DNA of 64,000 bases from Halisarca cf. caerulea (GCA_963170055.1 CAUJGJ010000040.1:98901-162900), one strand, 5' to 3'. Shown: positions 43,891 to 58,102, numbered from the stretch's first letter. Numbers and translations are program-made. Notes: a model not told the origin generated them from the sequence alone.

Positions 43891-44133
43891 GATAGTAATT
43901 TTGCACCCATCACTATCATGTTTGTCTTGTACACCTAGAAAATGCATAGATTTATGATCACCACTATTTCTCTTGTGTGTTCAATTTACCATGTTTTGAC
44001 ACATTAAAATCTCATCATCATTACATGTGCTAGTGTAAGGGCATTTAATTTTGTGCTGTTTAATGTTAACATTGTAAACACTGTCAAGTCTTGCCAGGGA
44101 GCTTAGCAGCACACCAGGTAACGACACCACACC

Positions 44134-44305
44134 TGTGACAAATGCTGTATGCATGTACACATGTGACAAATGTTGCATGCATGTACACTTGTGACAAATG
44201 TTGCATGCATGTACACTTGTGATAAATGTTGTATGCATATACACATGTGATAAATGCTGTGCACATGTACACATGTGACAAATGCTGCATGCATGTGCAC
44301 ATGTG
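44134..44305. repeat. 28-bp minisatellite
   Basis: Six units of TGTGACAAATGYTGYATGCA plus TGTACACT/A at 28-bp spacing. Confidence 0.9.
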
Positions 44306-44963
44306 ACACATTAAACTACTGCGAGTCATGGAAAGATTGCATAATGTAAAAGATTGTAACTTGGTACTATTCACAATATATTGTACTTAAAACATCGTGA
44401 ATTATTAGATTCCATAATAATAATGAACTAGAACTTGTATAAATGTGTCATGAAAACATTGTGCAAAGGAATTTCAACTCACAATCGCAATCTTTTCTTA
44501 CACGCTATCTTTTCATGATTTACGGTAATTGTATATGGAATGTACAGCAAATGCCCAATGTATATATTATACGTATATATAATGCAGTTCTGGTGTATGT
44601 TGAGAGAGGATAGGAGGAAGTTTCATTCAGTTTCACCTGCAATGTATGCCAATGTGTGTCAGGAATTTTGCAAGCAATGTTTTTCAATTAAATGATCTAG
44701 CAAATGCTTATATCGATATACTTAATTTGCCGGCCACTCTGGAATGCCACGTGCAAGGCTGTAGTAATCATGTAGTCAGCCAAATCCATGCAATTGAAGT
44801 TAGCTCAAATGTACTAGAGAGAGAGCAAACAGATGATGGCATCAGGCAGGCCTTGGACACAAGTGTGCATATGCATGTTTGCATGAGTAGAGTGGTTGGA
44901 AATGATGCATGTGGTTCAAGTTTTGAATGCATATGTATTCTAAGACTTATGTGCACGTGTAAC
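44306..44963. other. Intergenic, no gene supported
   Basis: A plus-strand open frame from 44,646 runs into the GT tract but shows no domain, no splice context and its length comes from the microsatellite. Confidence 0.5.
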
Positions 44964-45300
<337 letters not shown>

Positions 45301-45537
45301 TTTGTGTGTACTAATGCATATGCAGCATACCAGCTGTTCATGTTTCCTTTGTGTATATGTGGGCTGGTGCTGTAAGAAAGGACAGCCAGCTGATGTAGTA
45401 TGAGCACACTATCACTCTGTGAAAGTGATGTAAGCAACTGATCTCAATTTCCTTTTGGCTATTGCTTAATAACTTTCCTTATTATTTCATACCAGCTACT
45501 ACAGGATATGGGACCTAATGAATATCATTACCAATTC

Positions 45538-45544
45538 TATATAA
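45538..45544 (+). promoter_or_regulatory. TATA box of the lipid-transfer gene
   Basis: TATATAA at 45,538-45,544 in the context CTATATAAGC, 122 bp upstream of the ATG at 45,666. The transcription start would be expected near 45,570, giving a 5'UTR of roughly 95 nt. Confidence 0.65.
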
Positions 45545-45665
45545 GCAGAGCCAAAAACACAGTTACCAGCAGAATCATCAAAGCAGATAAACAGGACATA
45601 TTCTGTTAAACTGAAGGATCGAATTTGAAAAAAAGAAGTCTTTTGATCACTCTAGCTGTGGAAGA

Positions 45666-48600
45666 ATGACAGACCTACACAAGGTCCTACTGCTGACAGC
45701 TTTAGTGCTGTGCAGCTTGGGAGCTGTGGTTCATGCTGAATATACGGCCACAGGACGTTGCTCCGTAAGTTGATGCATCTGAATACTACCAGTGCAAGTT
45801 AACTGCAAGGACTTTATAAGTATAAGTGATGCCATCACTGGAATACTATATGCCTTCAGTGTACTCTACGTCTCTCTTCTTTGTAGGAATTTCGCAAAGT
45901 CTGTACATATAATTATACTTCAGAGCAGACACATTTTGACGGAGAGGAAAAACAGACCTTTGATTTCTCAGCCACTGTTGACCTGTCCTGCAGATCCAGT
46001 TAGTTCAATCTACATTATGGCATGATTTTCAGATTGTAGGATTGCCTTGCCACAGCTCTGCACATGTTCACACATCAGTTAGCAAATTTGAACTGTAAAA
46101 ATGAACTCCTATATCCTCTTCATTTCTTCATTCTTGACCACAGCTGGTACCTTTAGTGGCCAAAGTGCAACCAAGTACTGCATCAAGGTCAGAGATGCCG
46201 AGATCAACTCTGCCCTTCTGAGTGACCCCCGACGGTATGTACTTAGTCTATTATTCCTGTACATATTATGCATACATCGGAATGCTGTAGCAATGCAGTA
46301 AAACCGCGGTGTTGAGTATAACCTGTCTACACCATCTATAGAGACCATTGTATGCTGGTATGATCACTTGGTTCCTTGCATGTGCATACGTACTTTATAG
46401 GCTTCTTACATTAAAGTAGCTCCAATAGATAGTGTCCATACTGGCATAGACTGCTAATGATAACTTGTCAGGGATACGAAACATTAATTCATGCTGTGTG
46501 CTGTATTGCTTTGCAGAGAGACAGTTGAAAATGGAGCAGAAGAGGTGATTGAAGAGCTTCAGGGTTTAATTAACACTACTGTTGAGGATGCTGGCAATGG
46601 ACAGAGTCGTGTTATTCCTGGGCAACCCAGTGTCACACAGCAGCTTTTTGACAAGGGATTTTGTTTCATAAGGACAGCAGATGGCAAAATTGCTGATGTA
46701 ATCTATTTGGCTGATGAGAATGTCCAAGTAGTGAATATCAAGAAAAGCATTGTGAGTGCCTTTCAAGCTAACTTTGGAAATAAACTGTCTCGTGAAGAAT
46801 CAGATGTCACTGGTCTCCATAGAGCTGCATACTCGTGAGTTGTGTATGTGAATGCTTGCACAGATGCCGACTTTGTAAGGAATATATATATACATGCCTT
46901 ACTAGTCTCAGTCCTTCTAATATGAAGTATACAGTGGTATTATTTGTTGTTGTGTGCTTGTAGGTTCCGAAGAACAGCATCACCTTCAACCTTCTCCTTC
47001 GAACGTTTAGTAACCAGTAAAGATGTTGTCAACCTGGCTGGTGTCCCTAGTGGTAGAACACTAAAGGGCTACAGCAGAAAGGAAGACATTTCCTATGATA
47101 ACAACATCCTAACACGTGCCACAGGGAGAACTTCTGTGGTGCTTTCTTCTCTTACAGCTTCTGATAGTAGAGCAAGGAGAAGGTTAGTTTCTAAGATTCG
47201 ATGTACATCTGCATAGAACATTATCAACACAGACATGCATGCTAATCTTGTGTATGTGTTGTGTCTCCTTTAAACACAGTATGACTGCTAGCAGACAGTC
47301 TGGACTAGACCCAGATGTAGCATCATTTGATGATGGTGTCACCCTTGAGGATGAATTAAAGGGCGATGGAACTTATTCTCTAACTCGTGTCAGATGCACC
47401 ACTAGCATACTTGACCGTCTTCGTAGGTCAGTGGCTGGTGATTTTGAAGATGGATCAGAAGTAGTATCGGACTCCATTGAGGCTAGAATTGACCAAGGTA
47501 TATTATTTATTCAAAAGGCAAATGTAATAAGAAATGACTCAAATCGGTAACATTTACTATGTATGTTGGATGAGAGGATGATCATGAATGGCTTGTGATC
47601 ATGTGTTTATGCAATCACAACCATGTCCATTCATTGAGGTTTGAGGTGTGTTTCTTCTTCACTTAGTACTCATTGATAAGGGAAGAATGTCTCGATTGAG
47701 GCGTTCTCTTTCTTCCATACCAGCAGCTTTGAAGGATCTCCATAAAGACCCTGAGCAGTACAAAATAGGTTAGCTTGGAATCAGAATTGTCAAGAAGTAC
47801 TTATCATTATATTTGGTGCTTCATTTCAACTTGTCTGTAGCTAATGCTATTCACGAACTGATATCTCTCGAGGGAGAACATGGTCCCCTCCCTGGACACA
47901 CTCCTGCTGTCAATGATGTACTTTCATATCTTGAAAAGGTGAACCAACTTATTGCAACTTGTCTTAAAACTGTCTGTTTTTTCATCATTATTGGTGGTGG
48001 TATATTTTGTGCTATGCTGCTAATGCTTGTATTAACATTGAGGTAACTTCCACAGGTACTTGATGGCAAATCTGAAAATGATGGAAAGACGAGGAATCTG
48101 ATCTATTCCATGCTAGCACCAGAGGGTGGAGATGATGTTCAGAAGGTAAACTCTTTCTATAATCAGTGCAGAAACAGCACATTCATGTGGCACACATATC
48201 GCGTCCATGTATTTGTTCTGTATACGACATATATACTTCAGGTAATATAGCTGTCACTGATAATGGTAACTGTTGCTTTCTTATTACAGAAACTTGTGGA
48301 CATTCTTGAGAGACTGGACCTGGATGATGAGAAGAACACTCTTCAGACATATCTGGCCTTCCTGAAGAATGCCAACATGATGACTGTTGGGAGACTGGAC
48401 AACTTAGTCAAGGACAACAATGACCCTCTCCTCCTTGTTTTAGGATCAATGGCAGAGTTTACCACTGAGAAGGTATGTACCGTATATGTATACCGTACAG
48501 TATATGCTTATCAAACTTTTGAATGCATTGGCTTCTAGTGACCCTGTGCTAGTGTTAGGTGGCACCTTAAACAGTAGAACCCACCAAATAATAGTATATG

Positions 48601-49911
48601 CAGCTATACTGTAGAACTGCTTGACTAATTTTGGAAGAGTACTTCCATCTTCCTCCACTCCTGTTACACTTTAAGTTGCATTACTAGTATCTGCATATAT
48701 ACCTGTGTATTTCTATCTCCACTGTACAGGTTGCAGATGAAATTGTGACAAGACTGGCCAACCGACTTGGTGCTGCAGAGCAAGGCAATGTTGATGCTAT
48801 AGTTCACCTCCTCCATGCTCTTGGAAACACCGGAGCACCATCATCTGTGAAGACTTTAATGTTCTATCTCCAACATGACAACATTGATGTCCAGATTGCT
48901 GCTATTGGAGCACTTCGCATGCATGCCAATGAACCAATGGTTCAGGCTGCTTTCACAAAACTCTTGGAAAACAGTCATGAAGAGGAGGTAAGGACTAGCT
49001 AGCTACCATCCAATCCCAAGTGTTTAGGGGTCATGAATTATTTTCTTTATAATAATGTTATAATTCTGCATGTGTTGCAGAGCATATGAAAATTAATGTT
49101 ATGTAGTATAATATCTTCACTTTGCACTGGAGAATTCAACATTGGATTAATGATTATCCCATTCTGTAGATTGTGGAAAGTATCACTCAGACTCTCTTAA
49201 CAAGCATCAAAGACCACTTCTTACACCCAGAAGACAAGGGAGACTCTAGTGATCTTGTTGCAGCTATTGTGAGAGCTGCTCTTTTGTCTGACAATGGCAA
49301 ACTGCATGCATTAGTCATGACTTTCCTGGAAGAGGTAGGAACAGACCAAGCACATGAACTTATTGCGTTCATGATGGAGAACGCTGACTCAAACCCTGAC
49401 CTGGACAAGTTTGAGTACGATGTTGACAATGAGATCTTCAATGATACTGAGGTATGCATTCATGCATACATTGTACAGTATATGAATAGATGAGAGGCAT
49501 ATGTACAGTATGTGTCCATGCAGCACTAATGTAAGCTGCCTTCATCACTCTTTACTATGATGCACACTAGTAAGTATGGCTGGGGTGTGGAAAGCACACT
49601 TGCATGCATAGTAAAGATGATATCAGCTTGATTCTTCAGACAATACATGTTACAGTGGCTTCGCCCTCTACTTTTAGGCATCTAGACAACGCCGTGGATC
49701 AGACTGGGATGCTAGCTATTCAGACTACGATGTTGTTGCAAGCTACAGTAGTAGACGAAGTGATGTGAGCACCTACCCCCAGCACAAGGCGTACATTTGG
49801 GGAAAGAAGTTTGGAATTTCAGATGTGTATGCTCGTTTTGGAGCTGGTGGATTTATCGGGTCAGCAGAAAATGGACAAAAGTACAAGGTGAGAAAATTCA
49901 ATGTATTCTAA

Positions 49912-49985
<74 letters not shown>

Positions 49986-50628
49986 ACCGGGATATAACTA
50001 ACTTCTATCCCATGCAAATTGATTTTCAATTAGTAGACTAAATATTGGCAATAATTGATTTTATTAACACCAAATTGACTCTATTACCACCTGGTAGTTA
50101 TTACCCGGGTGATAACTACCATACATGCCCAGTTTTTCCTTTGATATACAGTAGAACCTGCCTAATCCAGCACCTCTATAAACCAGCATTCTCCTAAACC
50201 AGTCAAGATTCTCTGGCACTGACCATTAACTTACAATACAAACTAACCTCTATAATCCAGCAACCTGCTTATCCAGCATTGTTTTACATTCCCCAATGGA
50301 TGCCGGATTAGACAAGTTTCACTGTATATATATACAGCTGCCCTGTATGGTCTAACCAACGTCATCCCATTATTGCACGTGCTCGTAAACTGAACAGTAA
50401 TTTTGATGACTTAAGCACGGATGTAAAAGTTCCTGTGATTTTGGACCTAGCTTGCAGAGATCACAAGATTGCCAAACTCTTATGTGTAATGTGGTGTGCC
50501 CGATTCAGTTGATTTAACTTAATTATGGTTCTATTTTATCTTTGTGCCTCATTGGGTATCTCGCTACCCTAATGTCTGATGTACATGTGTGCACATTAAT
50601 AATGATTGATTGATTGATTGATATATAC

Positions 50629-50708
<80 letters not shown>

Positions 50709-52089
50709 CAAATCATGGCTGCCAGGTGTATTGCGCATATATACGACCCAAACATTGAGGGCAGACAAAGTTTGTGGATAGATATATATTATCCACAAAC
50801 TTCCGATGACCGAGACTGAGGGTCGTATGTGTGCACAATACACCTGGCAGCCATGGTTCATATAATATATATACTGACCGAGAACAAGACATCAATTTTG
50901 CTAAGTTTCTTCTCCTTTACCACTGCAAGTTTGGTTGCTAGATGTGATTCTAAGTCGTTGCCGGATCATTCAAGAGTGTTAATCCCTTTATGTATGTATG
51001 AAATCAGCAGGAGGGACTGGCCCCTGCATGAAAACCAGGTCAATCAAAAAGAAAAAAAGAGAAGGAGAAAGTACTCTGGCACATGTAACATTTAACTGAG
51101 TTTCTCAGTGATACATAGTATTAATATGCTATATTTTATTTGATAATTATCACTACATAGACAAATATATAAGTTGCCATAAGTGTACCAACATAATCTG
51201 CCCTCCCCCCCCCCCCCCACACACACAATATACAGTATATTCCTACTCCACTGCATATATGATTGTATGTATGTATATATGTATATATATATATATAGAC
51301 CTGATGTATTTTCAGTTGCATGCTATGCTTGTATTACCTGTGAAGTTTGCTGGCTATTAATATTGCTTAATCATGAGTAAGTTGGGAATCACTTGTATGA
51401 ATACAAGTGGTTGAGTAATGGTTTGTTGTGTTTTTCAGATCTTCACCAAAGCTATTGCTGAAGGACATGCATTTGGGGAAACAGCAACAGCTGTTCATGC
51501 TGAATATCTTCGTACACGAAGTTACAGAACGGTCTACCAGAAGATTTATGTGAAGATTATTGGAAAAGTATTGATGAATGAGGATGGACCTGCTCCTTTA
51601 GCCTGCCTTGAGAGAACATACAAACTGTATCAGACTCAGAGATTACAACTTTTCAGTTTCAAATTCAGTGTTTTCATCTATGTGGGGAGTTTGGATTTCT
51701 ATGTTAGCGTGAGTTTGGGGATATAAATCTATGTATGTGGGATTGAACACTTTGCACTATCCGTATGTTGTGTGCACATACAAAATTCAAATGATAAGTA
51801 TAAATAGCACACACAGAATTAATACACATGTCTGCCTGTATATCGTACAAATACTTAATATTGAAGTACAGCAAAATTGTAATTATTTATAGCTGCTTTG
51901 TATAATAGAATTTGTATTATATACTGTATATGGTTATAGATGTTCTGTCATCCGTTTCCACCTACAGCTTTATGCAACACTCAAGGTTGATGTCCACTTT
52001 TGTGCCTGTGAGCACTACTACACTGCTTGTGCTACACTGATCCCACAGATATCTCTGATACCAACAGCTGGAGCATCTGCTACTCTAGT

Positions 52090-52133
<44 letters not shown>

Positions 52134-52145
52134 TTTGTGTGTGTG

Positions 52146-52195
<50 letters not shown>

Positions 52196-53012
52196 TGTGT
52201 ACTGTCGTGTGTGTGTGTGTATGTGAGTGTGTGTGTATGTGTGTACATAAGTGAGCTGAACACATTGCGTATGAATATATAGCGAAAAGTAGGATGATAT
52301 CATAACTACCCTGATTATCTGTACATTCATGCACAGTACAGTTATGGATACAGTGCAGTGTGTCATTGCTATCCATAAGTTCCTTATATGCATAATGTTC
52401 TCATTTTTGTCAACTTTGTTATATGTAGGAGATAGTACGCGGTGGCATAGAAGTGACTGGCAACTTTGTGTACCAGCTGGAACCAGAACTATGCATAAAG
52501 ATTGATTTTGAGCCTTCAGTCAGCATAACACCCTGCATAACTGTCTACCACAGCTGGCCCAACAGCTATGTTGAGATTTATGCCTATTATCAGCTGCGCC
52601 AATTGAAGCTCAAGGCAGAAGTGAGTCGTGTGCGCTTTCCTTGTGGACGAAAACCTCCATAATATGTGTCTCCACAAATATCAATACATTTGGAAAGAGT
52701 AGTTAGAAAACGACTCAGTAGAAAATTGTGCTTACTTGTCTATAATATTTTGTAAATGGAAAGTAAATATTGTGCATTTCTTCTTTTTAGTTTTGGAAGA
52801 GTTCCTTTTACTGGGGATCCAAGAATAAATGGAGCGATCTCTCTAAGAGATGGGATCTGCCTTATTCAGGACGGAATGTGCTGTGGAGCTCATGCGGTGG
52901 GAGTATTGTTTGTGACCCAGATGAGGAAGTGACCATAGGCACCGATAACCCATCAGAGGGAGAGGGGACTATTCCAACAGTGCCAACTATCCCAACATTG
53001 CCAATTGGATAA
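45666..53012 (+). CDS. Large lipid transfer protein with vitellogenin-N type region, 17 exons
   Basis: Exons: 45666-45764, 45887-45998, 46144-46234, 46517-46834, 46964-47182, 47280-47497, 47667-47768, 47841-47938, 48056-48145, 48290-48472, 48730-48987, 49170-49451, 49678-49887, 51439-51708, 51968-52090, 52429-52620, 52791-53012. Sum 3087 nt, one uninterrupted frame of 1028 residues with all phases matching. Signal peptide 1-24 (VLLLTALVLCSLGAVVHA). Residues about 35-350 fit the N-terminal beta barrel of the vitellogenin/apolipophorin/MTP family, and about 370-690 the alpha-helical superhelix (HALGNTGAPSSVKTLMFYLQ, AAIGALRMHANEPMV). Residues 691-850 contain FGAGGFIGSAENG and a beta-rich part. 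The C-terminal 180 residues are Cys/Trp/Tyr-rich and end in a TIPTVPTIPTLP tail. No DUF1943 or C-terminal VWD, so it is closer in size to MTP than to vitellogenin. A role in lipid loading or transport in the secretory pathway follows from the family; its exact type is not resolved. Confidence 0.88.
49914..49981. repeat. (TA)n microsatellite in intron 13
   Basis: Pure TA tract starting about 27 bases after the donor of exon 49678-49887. Confidence 0.98.
50147..50326. mobile_element. MITE, TACAGTAGAACCTGCCTAATC family
   Basis: Left end TACAGTAGAACCTGCCTAATC, right end GGATTAGACAAGTTTCACTGTA; contains tandem CCAGCA motifs. Intronic. Confidence 0.75.
50634..50702. repeat. (GT)n microsatellite
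   Basis: Pure GT run in the same intron. Confidence 0.98.
50714..50855. mobile_element. Foldback MITE with CATGGCTGCCAGGTGTATT termini
   Basis: CATGGCTGCCAGGTGTATT at the left is the exact inverted complement of AATACACCTGGCAGCCATG at the right. Further inner pairing (TACGACCC/GGGTCGTA; AAGTTTGTGGATA/TATCCACAAACTT) makes almost the whole 142 bp a hairpin. Confidence 0.85.
52089..52245. repeat. (GT)n microsatellite at the donor of exon 15
   Basis: The GT tract starts directly at the exon-intron border (52,090/52,091), so the 5' splice site is itself part of the microsatellite. Confidence 0.9.
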
Positions 53013-53944
53013 TCTTCCCTAACCTGGACAGAACCTTCCATAACCAAGACTTTGTAGAACATATTAACAATTAAACTCAATTTGGCATAATATAATTTTA
53101 GCATTTCGGGACTATACTGCCTATAATTATCCACTTAGATTCATTAGGAAATTGAAGATTCTTAAATAAGTGCAGTTTTCACATTTTAAGCAAAAATTTA
53201 CAATCACAGAGTTCAATATTGCTGCCATGTACAGCAATTTAGCTGTATATACAATCTGTACATACTGTGTGCCATTTGGTGTTTTGTCCCTGCACCCCCC
53301 TACCCCCCCCCCCCCCCCCCCCCCGTGCCACCAACCTGGGAACAGATGAGAAGATGACCTACTGCAGCCACAGAACAAACTTGAATTTGATTTAATTAAT
53401 TGTGTGTGTGAATGAGTGTGTGGGATACTGGGGGCCTTAGTTGTAGCCTCTGGCAGAGCATAAGTAGTATATATGTATATTATGTAAATAAAGACCTAAC
53501 GCTGACATTATACGTAAGAACCAATCACCCTTGCAAGCAATATGTGTCTGCTACATACTAGTACATACTAGTGTGTAGTCAATGCCATCCAAAATCAGTT
53601 TATATACAATGGCAAATCACAGTATGTTCATGGGGAACATACAGTATACTGTCTTATGTAGATGTGCTTTCTGCATGGTTCCAAATGATATTAAAGGGGG
53701 TTCCTAGTCATTTAGACTAGGAAAACCATGCACTTCATGCAATTCTGTGCTGATTTCTTCCAATGAGAAGGATGCATGGCTAGAAAATTGAATTACCTGT
53801 ATATGCTTCTTACTTCTGTCCTATGTCTGCTTGTACAGCTACCAAATCCCTTTTTACCATCTTATGTTATCAAGATTTTCCTGCTAATTATAAAGTGATA
53901 ATATCCATCCTAATAATCCTGTTAAATATGCTTTTCAAGCACCT
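53013..53944. other. 3' region of the lipid-transfer gene and spacer
   Basis: AATTAAA near 53,069 is a possible polyadenylation signal. A C-run lies at about 53,305-53,325. No further gene. Confidence 0.4.
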
Positions 53945-53964
53945 ATACTTTTAGTACATACGGT

Positions 53965-54194
53965 CACCCATGGACATTACATACCATGAGCAACATCCTT
54001 GTGTGTCTGGCACATAAGGAGTACATTGGATAAAGATGGCTCTTGTCTCAGAGCAGCCATCAGAGGTGTCTGCTGGTACATATGGGTTAGCAATCCCTCT
54101 GGCAGACACCCAGGCTTCTTCTTCTATAAAGTATTCGAACTGTACAAAGAACATCACTGTCATGTTGAGTGGCCGTGTAGTGCAACAGAATACC
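53965..54194 (-). pseudogene. Pseudogenised ankyrin exon of the TIR gene
   Basis: Matches exon 39641-39878 on the same strand but with several indels. The ankyrin reading (QQTPLMAALS in the parent) is shifted, and the 3' part with the donor is deleted. No other TIR-gene exon is found in this duplicate, so it cannot be functional. Confidence 0.8.
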
Positions 54195-55634
54195 CTACCA
54201 TAGGTAATACGTAGCTATGACCCTACAAAAATACACAAATACATATTTGAGCCCTACAATGTCAGAATGGTTTCAATATCTAAACTAACTGTGATGGTTA
54301 ATGCACCAAATACGTGCTAAGGGTTTGCTTCAGGGCCTTGAGTACCTGTGCAGTTGTCTTACATTATAAAATGGTTGCCAGTTACCCCTCTCTCATATTA
54401 CAGCTATATGCAGAATTTACACCCATGGATTTTTGCAATTATTGTACAATACTAGATAGGCATATTATCTATGGCATAGCCTTCCCAACTAATACAAGTA
54501 CACAAGGTGCACTTGGCCAGTCAACAAACACTTTCACACTGTAATTGGTGTGGCTATAGTGCATTGTACCCAATATAGACTAGACTACATAGCCATGCAG
54601 ACTCCTCTACTTTGACTCCTTCAACTTTAGCAATGGAAGGACACTAAGTTCAGGTCTGGCTATGTAAGTCTACACTTTAACAGATATAACATGGAGTGTG
54701 CCATCACTCTATACGCAGAGATGTTAAGGAAAAACGTGATATGTAATGTGTTTAAATATCTGTGTTAGGTCACTTCAAAGGCATATGAAAATAATATACA
54801 TAGATCTACCAAAAAATACTGCTCCACAAAAATGATGAAGATAGCTTTAGTAAGGGCCAGCAGACGGTCAGGTAGTCTCCAGTGAGACTCTTGATTCCCC
54901 TAACTCAATCCTTATAGTCCCAATGATTCAATTTAAATTCAATTCAATTCAAACTTTACAATCACATATTGTTGGGTGAGGAATTGGTGATAATGAACTA
55001 ATCAGATGATGCAAGTGTGATTGATGGTCCATACATCAACATGTGATGTGGCCAGAAATTAAGTTGAGATAATATAAAGATTATCATAACATTTGAGAAA
55101 CACATGATATAGTACATGAGAAATCAGAATTTTATGGATGTGACAAATGACAATTGGAACATGGGCAAATAAAGACAGGGATGATCTGGATTAAAGTGAA
55201 CTCTAAAGTGACTCCAAAAGTATCCATTAATTCTCATTAATCTTAAGGTGACTGAAGGGAAGTGAGATGTCAATCAGAGGTAATGTGTTCTACAGGCATA
55301 CAATTTGATTAAATTAGAAGTGTTATGTAGTGTTGGTCCGTTTGAACTTGTACTTTAACTTGTAATCAGAACCTTGTTGTGTGAGAGCAGTGATGAAAGA
55401 CATGTAATTACAAATCTGAAAATTGTCTTGTGGTGATTGTCAGTAATTAATCCAGAATAGAGTATATATCTAGGAATTCCAGCCAATACATTAGAGGAAG
55501 TAGATTCAATACTATGAGTTGCAATTGCTGCTTGTAATCAGATTAATCATTAAGAATGTATTTAGTTATTTCATTGACAATGGTTATTATATCCCCCAAA
55601 ACTGATTGAATATTTTTATTGTTTGTAATTCTGA

Positions 55635-55825
55635 TCTCTCATTTTTTTGCTGCATCTCAATTTTTTTGGAATTTTTGTACTAGTCTTCCTCCGTGTTTCT
55701 TTTGTGTTTTGCCTTTGTCCCTTTTCCCTTTTTTTTCTTTTCTGGGTGCCACTTATTGTAGCCTCTGGCTGAAGGTTCCCCAGGTTAAATAAGAATACCA
55801 ATACCTGATACCTGATACCTGATAG
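55635..55825 (+). mobile_element. LINE 3' end with ATACCTG repeats
   Basis: Pyrimidine-rich block, then GGGTGCCACTTATTGTAGCC, TCTGGCTGAAGGTTCCCC, then AAATAAGAATACC and (ATACCTG)3. Same 3' end at 32,610-32,725 and, modified, in the SINE at 29,985-30,205. Confidence 0.65.
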
Positions 55826-56770
55826 TTGCTCTGTACTGTACTGATTGAATGGCTGCAATGTCTGTGATATGTGATATGTATATGGCCTCCAAAGATGGGA
55901 ACAGTTTTGATTTGACCAAAGACACTACAAAGACCTGTGAAGTGGTACTGATGTGATCGATCACATGAAGTGTGCCTTTCACAAAGTATAAGGGGGCGAT
56001 AGTCAGATGCTTTATCTGATGATTCCATTGCAGTTTATGGCTGATGATAATTCCTAGACCTTGGTGGGGTGTAATGGTGGGAATAGTTACTTAAGATATG
56101 CTGCATGTTGGATTAGGAATGCTGATAGCTAGTGGAGAGGGAGAATTGAATACATGCATTTTTTGGAGGGATTAAGCTGCAGGTTCCATTTGGTGCAACA
56201 GCTTGATAGTTGATCAAGATCAAATTGCAAAGTATCATCATTACTGAAATCCCATAATCTTACGGATGAATTTGGTGTCATCTGCAAACAGGTGTGGTGA
56301 CGACTAGTGGATGATTGGGGCAGACCATTCATGTAGATGATGAAGATGCATCGATTTCTACATAGTGTAGGTGATGTTGCAGGCATGACCTGAACCATGC
56401 AGCACCATAGGGGTCTACATATTTCGTACAGCCATAGCATAAATAGAAGCTCATTGTGTGGAAAAGAGTCAAATTAAATAAAGCTTTCTTCATGTCAAGG
56501 AATACCATATCTATGCATAACTCTTGGTCGATGGCGTCGAAGACTTCTGCATACGAGGTGAGTAGTTGAGTGAGACAGGATCAATTTTGCAGAATCCAAA
56601 TTGACTTTTCATACCAAAGGATGAATGAAAGAGATAACAAGACTGTAAATTATGGTTTCCAGAACTTTGGATATGGAGCAAAGAAGAGAAATAGATGCCA
56701 TGTTTGATTTGTCTTTTAGTGTGGGTATGGGCTGCAGCTTATGGATTTTGCATTGGTCTGGTATGACTAA

Positions 56771-56771
<1 letters not shown>

Positions 56772-56817
<46 letters not shown>
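56772..56817. repeat. (GA)n microsatellite
   Basis: Pure GA run inside the LINE remnant. Confidence 0.97.
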
Positions 56818-56819
<2 letters not shown>

Positions 56820-57721
56820 AAGATATCAGTGAGTTGAATCAGTAGTGCTTGTGCGAGAATAAATGGACTGATGTTGTCGGGACCTGAAGCCTTGGATGGA
56901 TCTAGGTTGGAGAGTACCTCATGTACTTTGGATGATGAGAGCTCCAGGGAGTTGAGCTGGCTGGAGGGAGTTAGCAGGCTGTCAATGAGTAGTAGATTGA
57001 ATTGTAGGTATAAAATGGATTAAAATAGAGATTATATAAACACATGGACTTTTTGGCAGCCGCAGGGCTTGTGTAAGTAGAATTGAGGAAAGTGATGGGT
57101 TGTGGTAAATGGTTGCTGCTGGAGACTTTGCTTAGGTACTTGTACATCACTTTGGAGTCTCTGTGGTGGGTGTTCATGATGTTGGAGATGTATGTAGTTG
57201 TTACAACAGTCATTTTTTGTAAGTTAGGTTCAGCCATACGTAGTCGAGATAATTTGTGATCAGTTGAATTTCGTCAGATGGAAGTTTTCAAGGTAGAGAT
57301 CTTGTTGATGCTATGTGTGATAGATGGTATGAACTATGTAGGAACAGACTTGATCAAGACATGAGGAACAAATAGTTTACATGCAGATGTAATTTTCAAA
57401 GATACATGAGACCAGGCGTCATTGCAGTTGACAAACAAGGCTACATGTCCAAGTGAAGTGCTTGGAAGTGTGTGTTGAAATTTTGTGGTCTGTTTTTGGA
57501 ACATTAATGTACTGTTTTCTGCCTTGGGTGGATTGAAGAAGATGCATCAAAAGATATTAGATAATGATCAGATTTTAGGCTACATGTTGTACTGTCGACT
57601 GTTAAATCACTGATCATGTCTTCACTGTCACATATTACAAAATGGAGGATGTTGCTATTAGTGTGTGTGGGTTTCAGTTACAAGTTGTTGTAGACCAAGC
57701 GAAAACAAAGTTTCTCAGAAA

Positions 57722-58102
57722 TCAGATTCCCATCAGTTTGATGATCCAGGGGTTGCCCAATCTATTCCTAGTAGATTGCAGTCGCCAGTGATGATACAAT
57801 GTGTTTTGTAGGATGGTCCATTCGTACAGTAGTTGGTGTATGGATATTCTAATTAAGATAGAGCTTAGAGATTGCTTGTGTGCTGATGGGGGATGATAAA
57901 TGCAGAAGATGGTGATTGGTGGAGCAGTGGATAGTTCAGTGGTGACAATTTCCGTATTGCTTGGAGAAGGTGATACAGTGCATAGGATTGGATGTCGTTT
58001 GGCAATAAGGACACTGCCACCATGCTCATTTCTGTTCTTGCAGTAGATTTTGTAATTGGTTGGAAAAATTTCTGGATTAGCAATGTCACCTGATAGTCTC
58101 AT
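57722..58102 (-). pseudogene. LINE AP-endonuclease fragment
   Basis: About 126 open codons with NPEIFPTNYKIYCKNRN and HGGSVLIAKRH, typical of the APE-type endonuclease of CR1/L2/Jockey LINEs. The upstream part (58,190-58,300) is separated by the hairpin MITE and the downstream part by frameshifts. Confidence 0.75.

Noticed and set aside
45666..53012. Calling the lipid-transfer gene vitellogenin or MTP by name
   Set aside because: The C-terminal domains that separate these subfamilies are missing or not recognisable by eye.
53127..53378. Gly-rich open frame
   Set aside because: Caused by the C-run at about 53,305; lies in the 3' region of the lipid-transfer gene on the opposite strand.
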